Of a stretch of 64,000 nucleotides of DNA, positions 52,920 to 62,027 are shown in pieces. This DNA is from Streptomyces panaciradicis (lineage in GTDB: Bacteria; Actinomycetota; Actinomycetes; Streptomycetales; Streptomycetaceae), in contig NZ_JAMGBF010000036.1 of the NCBI RefSeq assembly GCF_023516615.1, positions 62,001-126,000 on the forward strand, read 5' to 3'. The first letter of the stretch is position 1, and each line of letters begins with the position of its first letter. Below the pieces are notes generated by a model, which saw only the letters and a program-made list of their open reading frames with translations, was not told where the DNA came from and did no database searches. Both the position numbers and the translations under genes were made by a program.

Positions 52920-53729
52920 ATGCCCGCTCCCCGCACCGTTCTGCTCACCGGCGCCGCCGGTGGGGTCGGCACCCTGATGCGGAACCTGCTCCCGGCCTTC
53001 GGCTACGAACTGCGCCTGCTCGACGTGCGCCCGATCGAGGGCGACCCCGACGCCGTCACCGCCGACCTCTCCGACCGTGCCGCCCTGCGCGAGGCCGTCC
53101 GGGGCGTCGACGCGATCATCCACCTCGCGGGCATCTCCCTGGAAGCCCCGTTCGAGAAGATCCTCAAGGCCAACATCGAGGGCACGTACAACCTGTACGA
53201 GGCCGCCCGCGAGGAGGGCGTGGCACGGATCGTGTTCGCCTCCTCCAACCACGCGGTCGGCTTCACCCCGCGCCCGCAGGGCGAGGACCCGCTGATCCCG
53301 ATCGACACCCCGCGCCGCCCGGACACCTTCTACGGCCTGTCCAAGTGTTTCGGCGAGGACCTGGCGCAGCTGTACTGGGACAAGCACGGTCTGGAGACGG
53401 TGTCGGTCCGCATCGGCTCCTGCTTCCCGGAGCCGACCAGCGTGCGCATGCTGTCGGTGTGGATGAGCCCGGCCGACGGCGCCCGCCTCTTCCACGCGGC
53501 CCTGTCCGCCGAGAACGTCGGGCACACGGTCGTCTACGGCTCCTCCGCCAACACCCGCCTGTGGTGGGACCTGTCCAGCGCCCGGGCGCTCGGCTACGAG
53601 CCGCGGGACGACTCGGAGGAGTTCGCGCAGAAGCTGATCGCCGAGCAGGGCGAGCTGGAAGAGGGCAACATCGCGCACGCGTACCTGGGCGGTGCCTTCG
53701 TCAGCGACCCGCCGGTCTGGCCGTACTGA
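52920..53729 (+). CDS. udh: Uronate dehydrogenase
   Basis: A 269-residue extended short-chain dehydrogenase. NAD-binding LLTGAAGGVGTLM, then VDAIIHLAGISLEAPFEKIL, RIVFASSNHAVGF, and the catalytic Tyr-x3-Lys in PDTFYGLSKCFGEDL. The SVRIGSCFPEPTSVRML and HTVVYGSSANTRLWWD segments are specific to uronate dehydrogenases, which oxidise D-galacturonate or D-glucuronate to the aldarolactone. The ATG at 52920 has AAGGAG upstream. It is divergent from kdgD and followed by a strong terminator. Confidence 0.93.
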   Translation: MPAPRTVLLTGAAGGVGTLMRNLLPAFGYELRLLDVRPIEGDPDAVTADLSDRAALREAVRGVDAIIHLAGISLEAPFEKILKANIEGTYNLYEAAREEGVARIVFASSNHAVGFTPRPQGEDPLIPIDTPRRPDTFYGLSKCFGEDLAQLYWDKHGLETVSVRIGSCFPEPTSVRMLSVWMSPADGARLFHAALSAENVGHTVVYGSSANTRLWWDLSSARALGYEPRDDSEEFAQKLIAEQGELEEGNIAHAYLGGAFVSDPPVWPY

Positions 53730-53752
53730 CCTGACCGGAACAGATCGTTCGC

Positions 53753-53787
53753 GCGGCGGGCGGGCACCGAACGGGCCCGCCCGCCGC
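53753..53787 (+). terminator. Terminator after udh
   Basis: Positions 53753-53765 pair perfectly with 53775-53787 (13 bp, G+C only) around a 9-nt loop, 24 bp after the udh stop. The remaining ~200 bp before the DeoR gene shows no gene. Confidence 0.8.
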
Positions 53788-53995
53788 CGTATTCGGGCAC
53801 GGACGCTGCCCGCTCCCACGCGCGCGTGCACAGCCGCGCAGGTCCGAGGCGGACGCTCCGCTTGGCGGAACGGGCACACCCGGGCAGCATCGGGCCGGCA
53901 ACAAGCCTGGTCAGCGCCGAGCGCCGGTTGTAGAACTTCCTGCATGGGTCCCACCGGGCCCGAACGGGCAGCCCGCGGACACGGCAGGGAAGCAG

Positions 53996-54784
53996 GTGAC
54001 GGCGATGACGGCGAACACCGCGAGGACGGCGGAGGAGCGCCAGCGCGAGATCGTGCGCGTCGCACGCGCCACCGGCTCGGTCGACGTCACGGCGCTCGCC
54101 GCACAGCTGGGCGTGGCCAAGGAGACCGTACGACGGGATCTGCGCGCCCTGGAGGACCACGGCCTGATCCGCCGCACCCATGGCGGGGCCTATCCCGTGG
54201 AGAGCGCCGGCTTCGAGACGACGCTCGCGTTCCGGGCCACCAGTCATGTGCCCGAGAAACGCAGGATCGCGGCCGCAGCGGCGGAGCTGCTCGGGGACGC
54301 CGAGACCGTCTTCGTCGACGAGGGCTTCACCCCGCAGCTCATCGCCGAGGCGCTGCCCAGGGACCGGGCGCTCACCGTCGTCACCGCGTCCCTGCCCGTC
54401 GCCGGAGCCCTCGCGGAGGCGGAGAACACCTCCGTCCTGCTGCTCGGCGGCCGGGTCCGGCCCGGCACCCTGGCGACCGTCGACCACTGGACGACGAAGA
54501 TGCTGGCCGGCTTCGTCCTCGACCTGGCCTACATCGGCGCCAACGGCATCTCCCGCGAACACGGCCTGACCACCCCGGACCCGGCCGTCAGCGAGGTCAA
54601 GGCACAGGCGATGCGGGCCGCGCGCCGCACGGTGTTCGCCGGCGTGCACACCAAGTTCGGCGCGGTCAGCTTCTGCCGGTTCGCGGAGATCGGCGCGCTG
54701 GAGACCATCGTCACCAGCACCCTGCTGCCGTCCGCCGAGGCCCACCGGTACTCACTGCAAGGGCCACAGGTCATCCGCGTCTGA
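53996..54784 (+). CDS. DeoR/GlpR family transcriptional regulator
   Basis: A 262-residue regulator. The N-terminal DeoR helix-turn-helix is VDVTALAAQLGVAKETVRRDLRALEDHGLIRRTHGGA. The C-terminal effector domain is ISOCOT-like (TVVTASLPVAGALAEAENTSVLLLGG, LAYIGANGIS, ...HTKFG). Such repressors sense phosphorylated sugars or polyols. GTG 53996 follows AGGGA closely; ATG 54005 is an alternative. It precedes the polyol ABC transporter by about 80 bp and is the likely local regulator. Confidence 0.92.
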   Translation: MTAMTANTARTAEERQREIVRVARATGSVDVTALAAQLGVAKETVRRDLRALEDHGLIRRTHGGAYPVESAGFETTLAFRATSHVPEKRRIAAAAAELLGDAETVFVDEGFTPQLIAEALPRDRALTVVTASLPVAGALAEAENTSVLLLGGRVRPGTLATVDHWTTKMLAGFVLDLAYIGANGISREHGLTTPDPAVSEVKAQAMRAARRTVFAGVHTKFGAVSFCRFAEIGALETIVTSTLLPSAEAHRYSLQGPQVIRV

Positions 54785-54863
54785 CAGCCCGGCCTTCACG
54801 CGACACCGGGGGACGCCGTGCCGAGCGGCGCCCCTTCCACCCCCCTATGTCCAGGAGCGATCC

Positions 54864-56237
54864 ATGCGCACCCCGAGCCGACGACGGCCACCGCGAGCCA
54901 CGCTCGCCCTGGCCGCCGCAGGGACGCTGCTCGCCCCGCTGCTCTCCGGCTGCTGGGCCGGGGCGGGCGGGTCCGGTTCCGGCGGCGACTCCATCAACGT
55001 CCTGATGGTGAACAACCCGCAGATGGTCGAGCTGCAGAAGCTCACCAGGGCGCACTTCACCAAGGACACCGGCATCAAGGTCAACTTCACCGTCCTGCCC
55101 GAGAACGACGTCCGCGACAAGATCAGCCAGGACTTCGCCAACCAGGCGGGCCAGTACGACGTGGCGACGCTCTCCAACTACGAGATCCCCATCTACGCCA
55201 AGAACGGCTGGCTGCACGAGATGAACTCGTACGTGGCCAAGGACCCCTCCTACGACGAGCAGGACGTCCTCAAGCCGATGCGCCAGTCCCTGACGGCCGA
55301 CGACGGCAAGCTCTACGGGCAGCCCTTCTACGGCGAGTCGTCGTTCCTGATGTACCGCAAGGACGTCTTCGCGGCGAAGGGCCTCACCATGCCCGCGCAC
55401 CCCACCTGGACGCAGGTGGCCGACCTCGCCGCCAAGGCGGACGGCGCGAAGCCCGGCATGAAGGGCATCTGCCTGCGCGGACTGCCCGGCTGGGGCGAGG
55501 TGATGGCCCCGCTGACCACCGTCGTGAACACCTTCGGCGGCACCTGGTTCACCAAGGACTGGAAGGCGCGGCTGGACTCCCCCGCCTTCGAGAAGGCGAC
55601 CAGGTTCTACGTCGACCTGGTCCGCCGGCACGGCGAGTCCGGCGCCGCCCAGTCCGGCTTCGCCGAGTGCCTGAACAACATGACCCAGAGCAAGGTCGCC
55701 ATGTGGTACGACGCCACCTCCGCGGCCGGCTCCCTGGAGGCCGAAGGCTCCCCCGTGAAGGGCAAACTCGGCTACGCGCCGGCCCCCGTGGAGAAGACCG
55801 CCGGCTCCGGCTGGCTCTACACCTGGGCCTGGGGCATCCAGAAGGCCTCCCGCAACCCCGACAAGGCCTGGAAGTTCGTCTCCTGGGCGTCGGGCAAGGG
55901 CTACGAGCAGCTGGTCGGCGAGACCAGCGGCTGGTCCAACGTGCCCGCGGGCAAACGCGCCTCGACCTACACCAACGCCGAGTACGTCAAGTCGGCCGCC
56001 GCCTTCCAGGAGATGACCAAGCAGGCCATCGAGGGCGCCCGGCCCGACGACCCCGGCGTGCAGCCGCGGCCCGCGCCCGGCATCCAGTTCGTCGGCATCC
56101 CCGAGTTCACCGATCTCGGCACCAAGGTCTCCCAGGAGATCAGTGCCGCCATCGCCGGACGCCAGTCCGTCGACGCGGCGCTGAAGAGGTCCCAGCAGCT
56201 CGCCGAGAAGATCTCGAAGGAGTACGAGGGACGATGA
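54864..56237 (+). CDS. Polyol/sugar ABC transporter substrate-binding lipoprotein
   Basis: A 457-residue SBP_bac_1 protein. The lipoprotein signal ends in LLSGC (cysteine about residue 31). SINVLMVNNPQMVELQKLTRAHF, YDVATLSNYEIPIYAKNGWLHEM and FYGESSFLMYRKDVF match the SmoE/MtlE-like sorbitol/mannitol binding proteins. It is followed without a gap by two permeases and a zinc alcohol dehydrogenase. Polyol specificity is inferred from the family resemblance and that context. Confidence 0.9.
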   Translation: MRTPSRRRPPRATLALAAAGTLLAPLLSGCWAGAGGSGSGGDSINVLMVNNPQMVELQKLTRAHFTKDTGIKVNFTVLPENDVRDKISQDFANQAGQYDVATLSNYEIPIYAKNGWLHEMNSYVAKDPSYDEQDVLKPMRQSLTADDGKLYGQPFYGESSFLMYRKDVFAAKGLTMPAHPTWTQVADLAAKADGAKPGMKGICLRGLPGWGEVMAPLTTVVNTFGGTWFTKDWKARLDSPAFEKATRFYVDLVRRHGESGAAQSGFAECLNNMTQSKVAMWYDATSAAGSLEAEGSPVKGKLGYAPAPVEKTAGSGWLYTWAWGIQKASRNPDKAWKFVSWASGKGYEQLVGETSGWSNVPAGKRASTYTNAEYVKSAAAFQEMTKQAIEGARPDDPGVQPRPAPGIQFVGIPEFTDLGTKVSQEISAAIAGRQSVDAALKRSQQLAEKISKEYEGR

Positions 56238-57172
56238 CCGCCACGACCACGGCACCGATCGCCGCAACTCCCGTACACGCCCGCAGCGCCCCCTCGACCC
56301 GGCTGCGCGCCTGGGCCACCCGCGCCCCGCTGCTGCCCGCCCTGGTGTTCATGATCGCGGTGACCCAGCTCCCCTTCGTGGCCACGCTGGTGATCTCGTT
56401 CTTCGACTGGAACGCCCTCTACCCCAGGGCCCGCCACTTCACCGGCCTCGACAACTACCGGCAGGTCCTCACCGACGCCGACCTGCGCCACTCGGTGTGG
56501 ACGACCGTCCTGCTGACCGTCACCGTGGTCCTGGTCAGCCTGGTCCTGGGCCTGCTCCTGGCGCTGCTCCTGGACCGCAGGTTCAAGGGCCGCGGCGTGG
56601 TCCGCACCCTGCTGATCGCCCCCTTCCTGGTGGTTCCGGTGGCCGCGGCGCTGCTGTGGAAGCACGTGCTCTACAACCCCGAATACGGCCTGTTCAACGG
56701 CCTGTTGCACTACGTGGGCGGCCCCCAGCCGGACTGGATCTCCCGCACCCCGCTGATGGCGGTGGAGGCCTCGCTCGTCTGGCAGTGGACGCCGTTCATG
56801 ATGCTGATCCTGCTCGCCGGCCTGCAGAGCCGCGACCACCAGCAGATCGAGGCGGCCCGCGTCGACGGCGCGAGCGACTGGCAGATCTTCCGCCACCTGA
56901 CGCTGCCGCACCTGCGCCGCTACCTCGAACTCGGCGCGCTCCTCGGCTCGATCTACATCGTGCAGAACTTCGACGCCGTCTTCACGATCACCTCCGGCGG
57001 CCTCGGCACCGCCAACCTCCCCTACACCGTCTACCAGAGCTTCTACCAGGCCCACGAGAACGGCCTCGCCTCCGCCGCGGGCGTCCTGGTGGTCATCGGC
57101 TCCATCGTCATCGCCACCTTCGCGCTGCGCGTGGTGTCGTCCCTGTTCCGCGAGGAGGTGTCCCGCGCATGA
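56234..57172 (+). CDS. Polyol/sugar ABC transporter permease (MalF type)
   Basis: A 312-residue permease with six predicted spans (first APLLPALVFMIAVTQLPFVATLVISFF) and the EAA loop QIEAARVDGASDWQIFRHLTLPHL. The ATG at 56234 overlaps the binding-protein TGA. It corresponds to SmoF/MtlF of sorbitol/mannitol importers. Confidence 0.94.
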   Translation: MTATTTAPIAATPVHARSAPSTRLRAWATRAPLLPALVFMIAVTQLPFVATLVISFFDWNALYPRARHFTGLDNYRQVLTDADLRHSVWTTVLLTVTVVLVSLVLGLLLALLLDRRFKGRGVVRTLLIAPFLVVPVAAALLWKHVLYNPEYGLFNGLLHYVGGPQPDWISRTPLMAVEASLVWQWTPFMMLILLAGLQSRDHQQIEAARVDGASDWQIFRHLTLPHLRRYLELGALLGSIYIVQNFDAVFTITSGGLGTANLPYTVYQSFYQAHENGLASAAGVLVVIGSIVIATFALRVVSSLFREEVSRA

Positions 57173-58017
57173 GCACCGTCGCCGTACGAACCCGCCCGCG
57201 CCGCCAGGGAGCCGGCCTGGGCCTGCTGGCCTGGCTGGTCGGGATCGCGTTCTTCCTGCCCATCGCGTGGATGGCGCTGACGTCCTTCCACTCCGAGGCG
57301 GACGCGGCCACCAACCCGCCGTCCTTCGCCGCCTCCCTGACCCTGGACGGCTACCGCGAGTTCTTCGGCACCGGAGGCGGCGCGAGCCCGTGGCCCGCGC
57401 TGATCAACTCCACCGTGGCGTCCGTCGCGTCGACGCTCTGCGTCCTGCTCCTCGCGCTGCCGGCCGCGTACGCGCTGTCCGTACGGCCGGTGAGGAAGTG
57501 GACGGACGTCCTGTTCTTCTTCCTGTCCACGAAGATGATGCCCGCGGTGGCGGGCCTGCTGCCGATCTACCTGTTCGCCAAGAACGCCGGACTGCTGGAC
57601 AACATCTGGCTGCTGGTCCTGCTCTACACCGCCATGAACCTGCCGATCGCGGTGTGGATGATGCAGTCCTTCCTCGCCGAGGTCCCGGTGGCGGTCATCG
57701 AGGCCGCGCAGATCGACGGCGCCCGGCTGCCGACGATCCTCGCGCGCGTGGTCGCCCCCATCGCCCTCCCGGGCATCGCCGCGACCGCCCTGATCTGCTT
57801 CATCTTCAGCTGGAACGAACTGCTCTTCGCCCGGGTCCTGACCGGCGTCGTCGCCGAGACCGCCCCCGTCTTCCTGACCGGCTTCATCACCAGCCAGGGC
57901 CTGTTCCTGGCCAAGGTGTGCGCCGCGTCGCTCGTCATCTCCCTGCCGGTGCTCGCCGCGGGGTTCGCCGCCCAGGACAAGCTGGTCCAGGGCCTGTCGC
58001 TTGGAGCCGTCAAATGA
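57169..58017 (+). CDS. Polyol/sugar ABC transporter permease (MalG type)
   Basis: A 282-residue permease with a basic N terminus, six spans and the EAA loop VIEAAQIDGARLPTILARVVAPI. FFFLSTKMMPAVAGLLPIYLF resembles the SmoG/MtlG subgroup. The ATG at 57169 overlaps the preceding TGA. No ATPase gene follows; energising by a shared MsiK-type ATPase is expected. Confidence 0.94.
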   Translation: MSTVAVRTRPRRQGAGLGLLAWLVGIAFFLPIAWMALTSFHSEADAATNPPSFAASLTLDGYREFFGTGGGASPWPALINSTVASVASTLCVLLLALPAAYALSVRPVRKWTDVLFFFLSTKMMPAVAGLLPIYLFAKNAGLLDNIWLLVLLYTAMNLPIAVWMMQSFLAEVPVAVIEAAQIDGARLPTILARVVAPIALPGIAATALICFIFSWNELLFARVLTGVVAETAPVFLTGFITSQGLFLAKVCAASLVISLPVLAAGFAAQDKLVQGLSLGAVK

Positions 58018-59003
58018 AGGCCGCCGTCATCGAGTCCGTGGGCCGCGCCGTCGTCACCGAGGTCCCGGACCCGACCCCCGGCCCCCGCGAGGTCGTCGTC
58101 GAAGTGGCCGCCTGCGGCCTGTGCGGCACCGACCTGCACATCCTCCAGGGCGAGTTCGCGCCCAAGCTGCCGATCGTGCCGGGCCACGAGTTCGCCGGCG
58201 AGGTCGTCGGCGTGGGCGCCCAGGTCACGGAGGTCGCGATCGGCGACCGGGTGGCGGTCGACCCCTCCCTGTACTGCCACGAGTGCCGGTACTGCCGTAC
58301 GGGCCACAGCAACCTCTGCGAGCGGTGGGCCGCCATCGGCGTCACCACCGGGGGCGGCGCGGCCCAGTACGCCGTCGCGCCCGTCGCGAACTGCGTGAAG
58401 CTCCCCGAGCACGTGCGCACCCAGGACGCCGCCCTGGTCGAGCCGCTGTCCTGTGCGATCCGCGGCTACGACGTCCTGCGCTCGCGCCTGGGCGCCCACG
58501 TGCTGATCTACGGCTCGGGCACGATGGGCCTGATGATGCTGGAGCTCGCCAAGCGGACCGGCGCGGCGAGCGTCGACGTCGTCGACCTGAACGCGGAGCG
58601 GCTTCAGACCGCGCGGCGCCTCGGGGTCTCGGCGTCCGCGGCGAACCCCGACGAGCTGGACCGCCCCCAGGGCTGGGACCTGGTGATCGACGCGACGGGC
58701 AACGCGGCGGCGATCCAGGACGGCCTGGGCCGGGTGGCCAAGGCCGGAACGTTCCTGCAGTTCGGGGTGGCGGACTACGCGACCCGGGTGACGATCGACC
58801 CGTACCGCATCTACAACCAGGAGATCACGATCACCGGCTCCATGGCGGTCCTGCACAGCTTCGAGCGGGCGGCGGAACTGTTCGGCAACGGCGTCCTCGA
58901 CCCCGACGTATTCATCAGCGACCGCATCCCGCTGGAGCGGTACCCGCAGGCGCTGGAGCAGTTCGCCGCCGGGGTCGGCCGGAAGATCGTCGTGGTGCCC
59001 TGA
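58014..59003 (+). CDS. Zinc-dependent polyol (alcohol) dehydrogenase
   Basis: A 329-residue medium-chain dehydrogenase. Catalytic zinc ligands are in ACGLCGTDLHI and PGHEFAGEVVG; structural zinc cysteines in CHECRYCRTGHSNLC; the NAD fold is LIYGSGTMGLMML. It belongs to the sorbitol/threonine-type branch and probably oxidises the imported polyol to a ketose. The ATG at 58014 overlaps the permease stop, making it the last gene of the DeoR-controlled operon. Confidence 0.92.
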   Translation: MKAAVIESVGRAVVTEVPDPTPGPREVVVEVAACGLCGTDLHILQGEFAPKLPIVPGHEFAGEVVGVGAQVTEVAIGDRVAVDPSLYCHECRYCRTGHSNLCERWAAIGVTTGGGAAQYAVAPVANCVKLPEHVRTQDAALVEPLSCAIRGYDVLRSRLGAHVLIYGSGTMGLMMLELAKRTGAASVDVVDLNAERLQTARRLGVSASAANPDELDRPQGWDLVIDATGNAAAIQDGLGRVAKAGTFLQFGVADYATRVTIDPYRIYNQEITITGSMAVLHSFERAAELFGNGVLDPDVFISDRIPLERYPQALEQFAAGVGRKIVVVP

Positions 59004-59065
59004 GAGATCCGGTGGGCCGCGGAAGTTTAAGGGAACGGTAAAGCCGGTCCGTTCGTTCACCCGGC

Positions 59066-60256
59066 ATGACAGCTATGACCCCGGGCTCGAACATCCCTCT
59101 GTCCGTCTCACGCGTGGCGGTCGACGTCGCCGCCCCCGTGCGGCTCGACGTGTCGGGCCTGCTGCTCACCGGCGACGGCAAGGTGCGCTCCGACGACGAC
59201 TTCATCTTCTACAACCAGCCGGCCGGACCGGGCGTGACGTACCGGTCCGGCGGCGGTACGTCACCGGACGCGATCACCGTCGACACCGCCGCCGTCCCGC
59301 CCGGCATCGAGAAGATCGTCGTCACCGCGAGCCCCGACGCCGCGGGCCAGACCTTCCAGGGCATCGAGCCGACCGCCACCGTCAGGGACGCCGACAGCGG
59401 CGCGGTCCTGGCGACGTTCACGCCCCCGCAGCTCGGCACCGAGACGGCCCTGGTGGTCGTCGAGATCTACCTGCGCAACGGCCAGTGGAAGGCCCGCGCG
59501 GTCGGCCAGGGGTACGCCAACGGACTGGCGGGCATCGCCACCGACTTCGGCGTCACGGTGGAGGAGCCGGCCGCGGCCCAGGCCCCCGCCGCGCCCGCCG
59601 CCCCGCCCGTGTCCGCCCCGCAGCCGGCGGCGGCCCCGCCGCCCCCGGCCGCACCGCCCGCCCCCGCGCCCGGCACCGGGAAGATCAACCTCGACAAGGG
59701 CCGGGTCAGCCTGCAGAAGAACCAGACCGTCTCCCTGGTCAAGGGCGGCCGCCCGCTGCTCTCCCAGGTCAAGATGGGCCTCGGCTGGGAGCCCGCCTAC
59801 CGCGGCAAGGACATCGACCTGGACGCGTCGGTCATCGCCTACGGCCCGCAGCGCAACCACATCGACAGCTGCTACTTCGGCAAACTGTCGATCCTGAACG
59901 GCGCGATCAAGCACTCCGGCGACAACCTCACGGGCGAGGGCGGCGGCGACGACGAGGTGATCGTGGTCGACCTCGGCCGCATCCCCCAGGAGGCCACCGG
60001 CCTGGTCTTCACGGTCAACTCCTTCTCCGGCCAGAAGTTCACCGAGGTCGCCAAGGCCTACTGCCGCCTCCTGGACGCCGCCACCGGCGAGGAACTGGTC
60101 CGCTTCGACCTCACCAACGCCGAACCCCAGACGGGCGTGATGATGGCCAAGCTCATCCGCCAGTTCTCCGGCGAATGGGAGATGACGGCCATGGGCGAGT
60201 TCGTGAAGGCCCGCACGGTAAGAGGAATGGTGAAGCCGTCGGCCCAGGCGCTGTAG
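59066..60256 (+). CDS. TerD family protein with two TerD domains
   Basis: A 396-residue cytosolic protein with two TerD (calcium-binding beta-sandwich) domains. The first spans about residues 15-165 (LDVSGLLLTGDGKVRSDDDFIFYNQP, acidic calcium loop). A linker of about 45 residues made mostly of Pro and Ala follows, then a second domain from about 210 (LVKGGRPLLSQVKMGLGWEP, DLDASVIAYG, GEGGGDDEVIVVDL). TerD proteins belong to the tellurite-resistance/stress cluster and are abundant in Streptomyces, where they affect differentiation. It is monocistronic and ends at a strong terminator. Confidence 0.92.
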   Translation: MTAMTPGSNIPLSVSRVAVDVAAPVRLDVSGLLLTGDGKVRSDDDFIFYNQPAGPGVTYRSGGGTSPDAITVDTAAVPPGIEKIVVTASPDAAGQTFQGIEPTATVRDADSGAVLATFTPPQLGTETALVVVEIYLRNGQWKARAVGQGYANGLAGIATDFGVTVEEPAAAQAPAAPAAPPVSAPQPAAAPPPPAAPPAPAPGTGKINLDKGRVSLQKNQTVSLVKGGRPLLSQVKMGLGWEPAYRGKDIDLDASVIAYGPQRNHIDSCYFGKLSILNGAIKHSGDNLTGEGGGDDEVIVVDLGRIPQEATGLVFTVNSFSGQKFTEVAKAYCRLLDAATGEELVRFDLTNAEPQTGVMMAKLIRQFSGEWEMTAMGEFVKARTVRGMVKPSAQAL

Positions 60257-60258
60257 TA

Positions 60259-60300
60259 ACGGGATCGTGATGCCCGGCCTGTGTAGCCGGGCAGTCCCGT
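60259..60300. terminator. Bidirectional terminator between TerD and acdS
   Basis: An inner 8-bp stem TGCCCGGC/GCCGGGCA (60271-60278 with 60286-60293) is flanked by ACGGGA/TCCCGT (60259-60264 with 60295-60300). It fills the gap between the two convergent stops. Confidence 0.8.
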
Positions 60301-61316
60301 CAGAACAGCGCGCTGTAGGCGTTCAGGGCCGGCTGGCCGCCCAGGTGGGCGTAGAGGACGGTGGAGTCGGGGGTGATCTCGCCTCGGGAGACCAGGTCGA
60401 TCATGCCTGCCATGGACTTGCCCTCGTAGACGGGGTCGGTGACCATCCCCTCCGTGCGGGCCGCGAGACGCATCGCCTCCAGGGTGGTGTCGTCGGGGAT
60501 GCCGTACGTTCCCGCGTGGTACCGCCCGTCCAGCTCCACGTCCGCCTCGGTCACCTCGCGCTCGACGCCGATGAGTTGAGCGGTGTTCCGGGCGATGCGG
60601 GCGATCTGCTCGCGGGTGGTGGCGGGCTTGGCCGAGGCGTCGATGCCCAGCACCCGGCGCGGACGTCCACCGGCCTCCTCCAAGGCGGCGAACCCGGCCA
60701 CCATGCCCGCCTGAGTGGAACCGGTCACCGAGCAGACGACCACCGTGTCGAAGAAGACGCCGAGTTCGCGCTCCTGCTCGGCCACCTCGTGGGCCCAGCC
60801 GGCGAAGCCGAGGCCGCCGAGGGGATGGTCGGAGGCGCCGGCCGGAATGGCGTACGGCTTGCCGCCCGACTCCTCGACCTCCCGGAGCGCCTGCTCCCAG
60901 CTCTCCTTGAAGCCGATGCCGAAGCCCGCCCTGACCAGGCGGACGTCGGCCCCGGCGAGCCGGCTGAGGAGGATGTTGCCGACCTTGTCGTAGACGGAGT
61001 CGGGCCAGTCCACCCAGCTCTCCTGGATCAGCACGCACTTGAGGCCCGCCCGGGCGGCCACGGCGGCCACCTGGCGGGTGTGGTTGGACTGCACGCCGCC
61101 GATCGACACCAGGGTGTCGCAGCCCTGGGCGAGCGCGTCGGCGACCAGGTACTCCAGCTTGCGGGTCTTGTTGCCGCCGTAGGCGATCCCGGAGTTGCAG
61201 TCCTCCCGCTTGGCCCACAGAGAGGCGCCGCCGAGGTGGGCGGTGAGGCGCTCCAGGGGGTGCACCGGGGAGGGGCCGAAAAGCAGCGGGTAACGGTCGT
61301 ACGAGGAGAGGGACAT
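60300..61316 (-). CDS. acdS: 1-aminocyclopropane-1-carboxylate deaminase
   Basis: A 338-residue fold-type II PLP enzyme. The PLP lysine is in [16 protein letters not shown] (about K50), followed by [32 protein letters not shown] (phosphate-binding) and the ACC-deaminase segment [15 protein letters not shown] with its conserved glutamate, ending [14 protein letters not shown]. It degrades the plant ethylene precursor ACC to 2-oxobutyrate and ammonia. The length equals that of bona fide AcdS; D-cysteine desulfhydrase is the closest alternative. It converges with the TerD gene. Confidence 0.9.
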   Translation of the reverse strand: MSLSSYDRYPLLFGPSPVHPLERLTAHLGGASLWAKREDCNSGIAYGGNKTRKLEYLVADALAQGCDTLVSIGGVQSNHTRQVAAVAARAGLKCVLIQESWVDWPDSVYDKVGNILLSRLAGADVRLVRAGFGIGFKESWEQALREVEESGGKPYAIPAGASDHPLGGLGFAGWAHEVAEQERELGVFFDTVVVCSVTGSTQAGMVAGFAALEEAGGRPRRVLGIDASAKPATTREQIARIARNTAQLIGVEREVTEADVELDGRYHAGTYGIPDDTTLEAMRLAARTEGMVTDPVYEGKSMAGMIDLVSRGEITPDSTVLYAHLGGQPALNAYSALF

Positions 61317-61331
61317 GGGTGACCCGATTCT

Positions 61332-62027
61332 CTAGAGCGCCGCATCAGGCAAGTCACCATATCGCTCGATCACTTCCCGAGCGAAGGCCAGCAAGTCACT
61401 CACCCGTTGCCCACTGGGCTGCATGGATGTCCACAGCTCCAGATTCTCCGCTCGGTTGTCGTCGCGGATGCCATTCTTGTGGTGCACACTCTCCACTCGC
61501 GGCAGAAGCGGCCTGCCCAGAATCTCTTCCATGACCAACCGGTGTTCCGGAACCCGTTTACCGTTCACCCAGAAGATGCGATAGCCGTTCTGCAGCGTTC
61601 CCCGAACCTTGCGCCCGTCGAGGCCGTTCTTACCACGACGAAGGCGCTCATAGTGCAGGTGGCAGTATCCACGACCGCCGCCGTATCTTTCTCGGCTGCA
61701 TCCTTCGTAACTGCAAGGAGTACCGCGCCGCGTCCACTCGAACTGCGCTGCCGAGGGTGAACCGTACTTCCGCAAACGCCTGTAGTGGGTGTTGCACAGC
61801 CCGCGTGCTTTCAACGGCCTCACGCAGGCTTCCACACTGCATGGCCGGGGCGGGGATGCACCCCTCCCTGAGGGATCACCACCACCGTTCGGATCGCCGT
61901 AGGCGAGCCAACGCTGGTAGTGCATGTTGCAGTATCCCCGCCCCTTGTGCGGCCTTGAGCACTCGTCGATTTCGCACAACCGGTTTGCCACGCCGACAAG
62001 TTGACCGACTCGTGCCCATTCACTCAA
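61332..62027 (-). CDS. HNH endonuclease with three Cys/His finger repeats
   Basis: A protein of about 231 residues. Three repeats of C-x4-C-x(9-11)-C-x2-H ([62 protein letters not shown]) precede a C-terminal HNH nuclease with [36 protein letters not shown]. This layout is that of actinophage and mobile free-standing HNH endonucleases. No ATG start exists: TTG 62027 (overlapping the rsr stop), GTG 61991 or TTG 62060 are possible. GC is about 60 percent against over 70 in its neighbours, which indicates recent acquisition. Confidence 0.82.
   Translation of the reverse strand: MSEWARVGQLVGVANRLCEIDECSRPHKGRGYCNMHYQRWLAYGDPNGGGDPSGRGASPPRPCSVEACVRPLKARGLCNTHYRRLRKYGSPSAAQFEWTRRGTPCSYEGCSRERYGGGRGYCHLHYERLRRGKNGLDGRKVRGTLQNGYRIFWVNGKRVPEHRLVMEEILGRPLLPRVESVHHKNGIRDDNRAENLELWTSMQPSGQRVSDLLAFAREVIERYGDLPDAAL

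Noticed and set aside
61407..61760. Open frame on the plus strand opposite the HNH gene
   Set aside because: The minus-strand reading has three Cys/His repeats and an HNH motif; the plus frame shows nothing.
61600..61990. CRISPR-like or DNA repeat suggested by recurring CxxH-type segments
   Set aside because: The periodicity is in the protein (finger repeats) and the DNA copies are divergent; no regular spacer structure is present anywhere in the window.
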